Assembly: GCA_029706075.1 (NCBI GenBank)
Contig: JAINUG010000070.1
Span: 2,961,500-3,025,499 of the forward strand
Direction of reading: 5' to 3'
Source: Aldrovandia affinis
Taxonomy: Eukaryota; Chordata; Actinopteri; Notacanthiformes; Halosauridae
DNA: 64,000 nt
Shown: positions 59,384-64,000 of the stretch, in pieces
How positions within the stretch are numbered: position 1 is the first letter of the stretch
Layout: every line of letters starts with the position of its first letter
The notes under the pieces: model-generated
What the model was told of the DNA's origin: nothing
What the model saw: only the letters and a program-made list of their open reading frames with translations
The model's database searches: none
Made by a program: the position numbers and the translations under genes

Positions 59384-60339
59384 TTGGAGTGACCCTGGAC
59401 AACCAGCTGTGCTTCTGAGGCCACATCGCAGCAATCACACGGACCTGCCGATTCTCCCTCCACAAAATCTGGAGGATCCGACCATTCCTCACCCAAGAGG
59501 CTACACAACACCTGGTCCAGGCCCTGGTGATCTTGCGTCTGGACTACTGCAACTCCTTGCTGGCAGGCCTACTGGCCTGTGCCATCAAGTCACTGCAACT
59601 AGTCCAGAACGCTGCCGCACGTCTGGTGTTCAATCAACCAAAGTTCACCCACATCACCGCTCTACTCTCCTCTCTGCACTGGCTCCCTATCGCAGCACCC
59701 TACACCCACCCTCAGCCTCCTCTGGCAAACTGCTCCCATCCCTCCGGGTGCCCTCGCCTCTTCTCTCCTCTTCCCTCGGTGGTGGAATGACCTTACACAA
59801 TTGGTCAGGACCGCGGAATCACTTGCAATCTTCCGCAAAAGACTCAAAACCCACCTTTTCAGACTCCACTGCCACTGAATTCCTTACATCTACCCAATTG
59901 TCATCACCACTGCCTACTTGCTCAACACTTCTTGTATATGTATCCCTGCCTACTCATTTAATAAATACATTTAAAAAATTTAATGTACTAACCATTTTCC
60001 TTCCCAGTGTTACAGGTATGGTATGCAGCTGCTTACAATGATGTCTATCATGGTATTACTGCACTGATCTCTTGCGCGAACTATGATTGTTCCTATCATG
60101 TATTAATGCACATCTTGTAAATCGCTCTGGATAAGAGCGTCTGCTAAATTCTTAAAATGTAAAATGTAAATGATTGTAATGGTGAGCAGCTAGCTTAGCC
60201 ACAGGAATGCTAGCTGCCTTCCATTTAGTTGTGTGTAGCATGTTAGGTGGCTACATATTTGTAGGCTATGGGCTACGAAGTCATCACATGTACAAGCTTA
60301 CCTTGCTCCTGGTTTGGCGGCGTGGACAACACGGAGCAC

Positions 60340-60830
60340 TTTTTCCCCCCAATAGTGAGCCAGAGATGAAGCTGCTGGGCAAAATATATGCTGAAGCAGC
60401 TCAAATGGTTGCTGCTGTGAACAACCTAGCCTCATCCCTGTCAGAGCTATTGATGGGTAAGACCTCCCTTGGTGAAGTAGAGGTGACAGAAGTTTGTCAT
60501 CTCACTGGCATCGCCCTTCACCTCACAAATGGTGATTGGCGTGTGCGCAGGGCGCATGATGGCCTAGGTTTCAGTCGCAGCCAGACATACATGGCTCTGT
60601 ACGACTGCCATGACCGAGTTGCAGAAGGTGACTCTTTTAAATGCACCACTCTCCAGAACAGGCCTGTTTGGCTCGGCGATGGAGGCGGCGGCACAGCTTT
60701 TTAAACAAGAGCCTTTCCAGTGGGAAATGGCACTCCCTCAAATGGTGGTGTCATCAGCTGGAAGAGTGCTCACTTCAGCAACCAGACGGAGAGCAAGATG
60801 CAGAGTGGTTACAACCCCTTTGGGGGGCGT
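60340..60830 (+). pseudogene. probable DIRS/Ngaro-type gag-like ORF remnant
   Basis: The reading frame YAEAAQMVAAVNNLASSLSE ... EVCHLTGIALHL ... ALYDCHDRVAEGDSF is followed, one frame away, by LNAPLSRTGLFGSAMEAAAQ and LF. This order resembles the alpha-helical gag-like protein of tyrosine-recombinase retrotransposons (DIRS/Ngaro), which ends with an APxxPxGLFG motif and then a region reading ..F. No reverse transcriptase or recombinase follows. The match is from memory of the family and is weak in places; a host gene fragment cannot be excluded. Confidence 0.42.
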
Positions 60831-63160
60831 CACTGGTGGAAGCAAGGAAGAGGGATGCTGTTACAAGTGTAACATTCGCACCCTCTGCCTGTATAGTTTA
60901 TTTTATACAGCCCTTTTTACTCATCTTTATCAAGAGTGTGAATAATTTGAGTTTACTGCATATATTGTAAAACGCATTGGGTGGTGGGTTTTCCATTTAA
61001 TGTCAAAGGCACCCAGTACCTAACTTTGGCTAGGAACTGTATAAAACAGTTGCTGCTGGTGTCAACACAAAAGAAAATCATGGGGGTGGGGGGGATGGTG
61101 TACATCCTAACAGGGCTGGTCTTCCATTTGGCAAGCGGTGCATGCAATTGTGAACTGGCATGTTTGTGACCCCAATATCTCGACTGGAGCTTGCATAACA
61201 TGTCTCCTTGGTCTTACACTGCACAATCCCTTTTTGGTTGCCTTCCTGTCCCAACAGCTCTGGAGGCAAAAGTGCAATTTTGTTACGCGGAGATTCATGG
61301 TCCCTTATGGCCGATTGCCAGTCTGCACATCACAAGATGGGTGCCAGTTTCCTGGACCCCAGAAGATAAGCCCCATACCCACACAGTTTGAAGAAAGCCT
61401 TCAATATAGCAAATGATAGAGCAAAACATCTGCCTGAACCAGTAAAAGGAACAAGAGGGCTTGTGTCAAAATAAAGGTCTCCTAGGAGAGCAGGACATGC
61501 ATACAGGTTATATCGTCATTGCGTTAACGAGTCGGGATGACATGCGCATTAAAATATGTTGCACGGAATTGCATGCATTCTCATAGGCAAACGTTACTGT
61601 GACAGATAAAACAAGACACCTAGCTAGTAGTGATGGGAGGTATGGTTCCTTTCAGGGACATGGATTCTTTGACTCAGTTCCCTAAAAGTATTCGTTTACG
61701 GATTCGTTCACAAGTTCCTTTGCTGCTATCGCTCAGACTCCCGCGAATGAGAACGAGAGTTATGCAGTGACTGGGTCCGACTCTGTCTGTAAATATTGTT
61801 TAACTGAGTCAATTATTCCGTTTAAATTATAATAATTTTTTTCAGGGACCGTGTAACAATAGGATACATAAAAACAATAAAAGCATAATATCAACAACAA
61901 TGATAATATTTAATTGGCAACATGGATCAAACAGCCTAAAAATAAAAGCCTTTCATGGTTAATTTCTCAGATCAGAAGGAACATCTCCAAATTAAAAAAT
62001 CATAAACAAATACTTGAATGGACAACCTTTCTAAGTAGGCTACATATTACCAAGTGATCATTCACATGGACAAAAACATCCATTCATAAATTTAGCCTAT
62101 GTGCCATCTATGTAGGCCTATTATTTACGTTGGCTAATGTAAGGTGTGACTTGCATTGTGTCGGTTTCCTGCATCATAGCCTACATTTTCAACAAGCTAC
62201 CTGCACCAATGTTAAAACAATGTTGACCTCTACAATTATGTGGTGATAAATTCATATAACCTAGCCTAGCATATTATGTTTGAATAAAGGAATATAATGA
62301 TGTGGTTTCATTTCTCAAGTGACGAGGGTCTTCATAGGAAGTGTTGTCAAAATGTATTTTGAAAGAGAGTCCTGAACAAGTTACACAACCCCAGTGCATA
62401 TTATAACAGCAGTGTTAGTGTTAGTGGCTGGGTGGTTCATCATGAAATCCTGATCGTGCCAATACCAACCCAGGGTTTTCCTGCCTGTCTAATGCTTAGG
62501 CGGGCCGCCTAACTGTTTTCTTCGACTGCCTAAAATAAATGGATAGTATAATAATACATTTTTTAATTCTGGCATTAATACATGGAGGCTTTAACCACTG
62601 CAGTGTTTGCTCTGACTCGCTACTAGGCGATGGCATAAAATAAATAGAAAATAGGCTATCATTAAAAAATTGACTTAATCTACTGCAGTGTCATAATTCT
62701 TACATGACACGTGCTACCAGATTTGGTGTTCTTGTGGATATAGAGTTGCCAATTTTATTCATTTGGATGCAACACCGCTACGAATGACAGAGATTGCAAA
62801 TAATTGTTAACGTTAGATTGTAGCTAGCCTACATAGATAGTGTATTGTAGCTAGCCTACATAGATTTTCTAGTGTAAAATTATAGTGTAGGATAACGCTG
62901 ACAGTGACAAGTTTATTCCTTCATTCCGTGAACAGAGCTAGCAAGTGTGATCAACTTATTTATCAACTTGTCTTACCTCTATATTGTACCCCCGCAGTGT
63001 CTGCCACCACATACGCCCTAAAAAATGCCAGGGAAAACCCTGCAACTGTGGCCGGCAGCCCTCCAGGAGAGCATTTAACCAGCGCCCAGTGTCTGCCAGA
63101 ATTTTCACTGTTTTATTCTGCACCAGCAGCTCCCTAAAAATGCAGTGGGAAAACCCTGCA
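60831..63160. other. intergenic, nothing recognised
   Basis: No exon or clear repeat. AT-rich from 61850 onward. Short ORFs are scattered and without similarity that I can identify. Confidence 0.5.
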
Positions 63161-63164
63161 AGGT

Positions 63165-63285
63165 CTCGGGTTGAATCCAGGCCGGGGGCCTTTCAGTTTG
63201 CATGTTCTCCCGTGTCAGCGTGGGTTTCCTAACCAGCTCCCACAGTCCAAAGACATGCACGGTTGCTGGAGAGTCTAAATTTAGG
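63165..63285 (+). repeat. DANA/V-SINE-like core fragment
   Basis: gtttgcatgttctcccgtgt, then cagcgtgggtttcct, cacagtccaaagacatgcac and ggagagtctaaatt: the conserved core of teleost V-SINE/DANA elements, with a gggttgaatccaggc B-box-like piece upstream. Confidence 0.78.
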
Positions 63286-63399
63286 TATGGGTTTCAGTGG
63301 GGAGAAGACGAAGCCTTTTTCACTGTTTTGAAAAATAATGTGCACTGGCAGACCAAGCTCCTCTGGTCAATCTGTGGCAATAGCAGAAACAGTGTACAT

Positions 63400-63500
63400 T
63401 ATATTACAAGCATTTAGCAGACGCTCTTATCCAGAGTGACTTTTACACAGTTTACATTTCTTACATACATACAATCCATTTATACAGCTGGATACTTTTA
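63400..63500 (-). repeat. SINE family B fragment (3' part)
   Basis: Inverse of the tail: gcatttagcagacgctctta, tccagagtgac, then acagtttacatttctta and catttatacagctggata. Matches 2250-2400. Confidence 0.75.
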
Positions 63501-64000
63501 TTGTATTTTACTATTTTATTTATATACAATATTATTTTATTGTATTATATTTTTATATGTTCTGGCTACTGGCAGTCTGTGCAGCATTGTGAGGGGCTCT
63601 GAGGAATTCTGTCAATACTGTTTACTATCTCTGTGGATGGCACTGCAGCACCCGGGGGTCAGTAATTAAGTGCCTTATTCTGAGGCACTGAGAGCTTCCA
63701 AAAGCGCATGAACCAGGGCCAGGGTTCTCAAGCTTCCAGCGTTAGCTGGGGTCCATCCATTCAGGAAATGAACTGAAAGTCAATTAATTAATTAATTATC
63801 TGGAAAATCCTCATAGAACATTATGGGCATTTTTTTCAATCTATGAATTGAATTTAGATTAATTTCCTGAATTGACCGAGTTTAAATGGAATTGAGCCCA
63901 ACCCTTTGTTACCACACTTCCGAAATTTGCATCATGATCCGAGGGCTTTGTGCCACAGTTGCCATTGGAAATCAACCGTAATTGATTTACTTGATGTGTA
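63501..64000. other. right edge, nothing recognised
   Basis: AT-rich tract at 63485-63560; the rest shows no coding or repeat signal that I can name. Confidence 0.5.

Larger units (their letters stand above)
57586..60175 (+). mobile_element. L2-like LINE, 5' truncated, interrupted by a 1.09-kb element
   Basis: Reverse-transcriptase remnants: LLLDLSAAFDTMDHQIL (57780s), GVPQGSMLDPILFSLY, and the catalytic box YHCYADDTQLFL (58068-58100), then after the insertion TRTCRFSLHKIWRIRP, LRLDYCNSLLAGLL and LVQNAAARLVF. Frames are broken several times. It ends in gtaaatcgctctggataaga then gcgtctgctaaatt, followed by AAAATGTAAAATGTAAATG. The insertion at 58298-59383 separates two halves that would otherwise be contiguous. 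Confidence 0.9.

Overview
The window is nuclear DNA of a ray-finned fish, almost certainly a teleost. Three vertebrate genes with ordinary GT/AG introns can be read. The spaces between and inside them are packed with fish-type repeats: Tc1-like transposons, short hAT inverted-repeat elements, PIF/Harbinger and piggyBac relics, L2-like and CR1/jockey-like LINEs, tRNA-derived SINEs and long dinucleotide repeats. No bacterial operon, CRISPR array, rRNA or functional tRNA was seen. I cannot name the species. The carbonic anhydrase is very close to the cytosolic form I know from zebrafish (cahz/ca2).

Layout. 1-19.03 kb: a DUSP22-type dual-specificity phosphatase on the minus strand (six coding exons, residues 1-145; the C-terminus lies off the left edge) with two ZNF143-like motifs upstream of its start. 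19.3-27.8 kb: gene-poor, with one well-bounded hAT-type element and one SINE. 27.83-35.51 kb: a complete ripk1 on the plus strand (ten coding exons, 657 residues: kinase, linker, RHIM, death domain). 35.8-44.2 kb: intergenic, with a 709-bp Harbinger derivative, a perfect-length palindrome, a 1.85-kb hAT-type element carrying a nested Tc1, and CTCF-like motifs. 44.29-53.16 kb: a cytosolic carbonic anhydrase on the plus strand (seven exons, TATA box, poly(A) signal at 54.70 kb). Its exon 3 is 118 nt instead of the expected 119 nt and carries a one-base frameshift in a G run. 54.9-64 kb: a Tc1 split by a SINE, an L2-like LINE split by a 1,086-bp inverted-repeat element, a DIRS-like gag remnant, SINE pieces and unassigned AT-rich DNA.

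How the genes relate. They are independent single-copy genes, not a pathway. DUSP22 tunes JNK and antigen-receptor signalling. RIPK1 relays TNF-receptor signals to NF-kB, apoptosis or necroptosis. Carbonic anhydrase handles CO2/bicarbonate. The notable content is (a) the frameshift in an otherwise perfect carbonic anhydrase, (b) residue changes at known RIPK1 control sites, and (c) nested transposons with intact target-site duplications, which give a relative insertion history. No clearly new biological system was found; the least-explained object is the 1,086-bp element at 58.3-59.4 kb with its internal 371-bp duplication.
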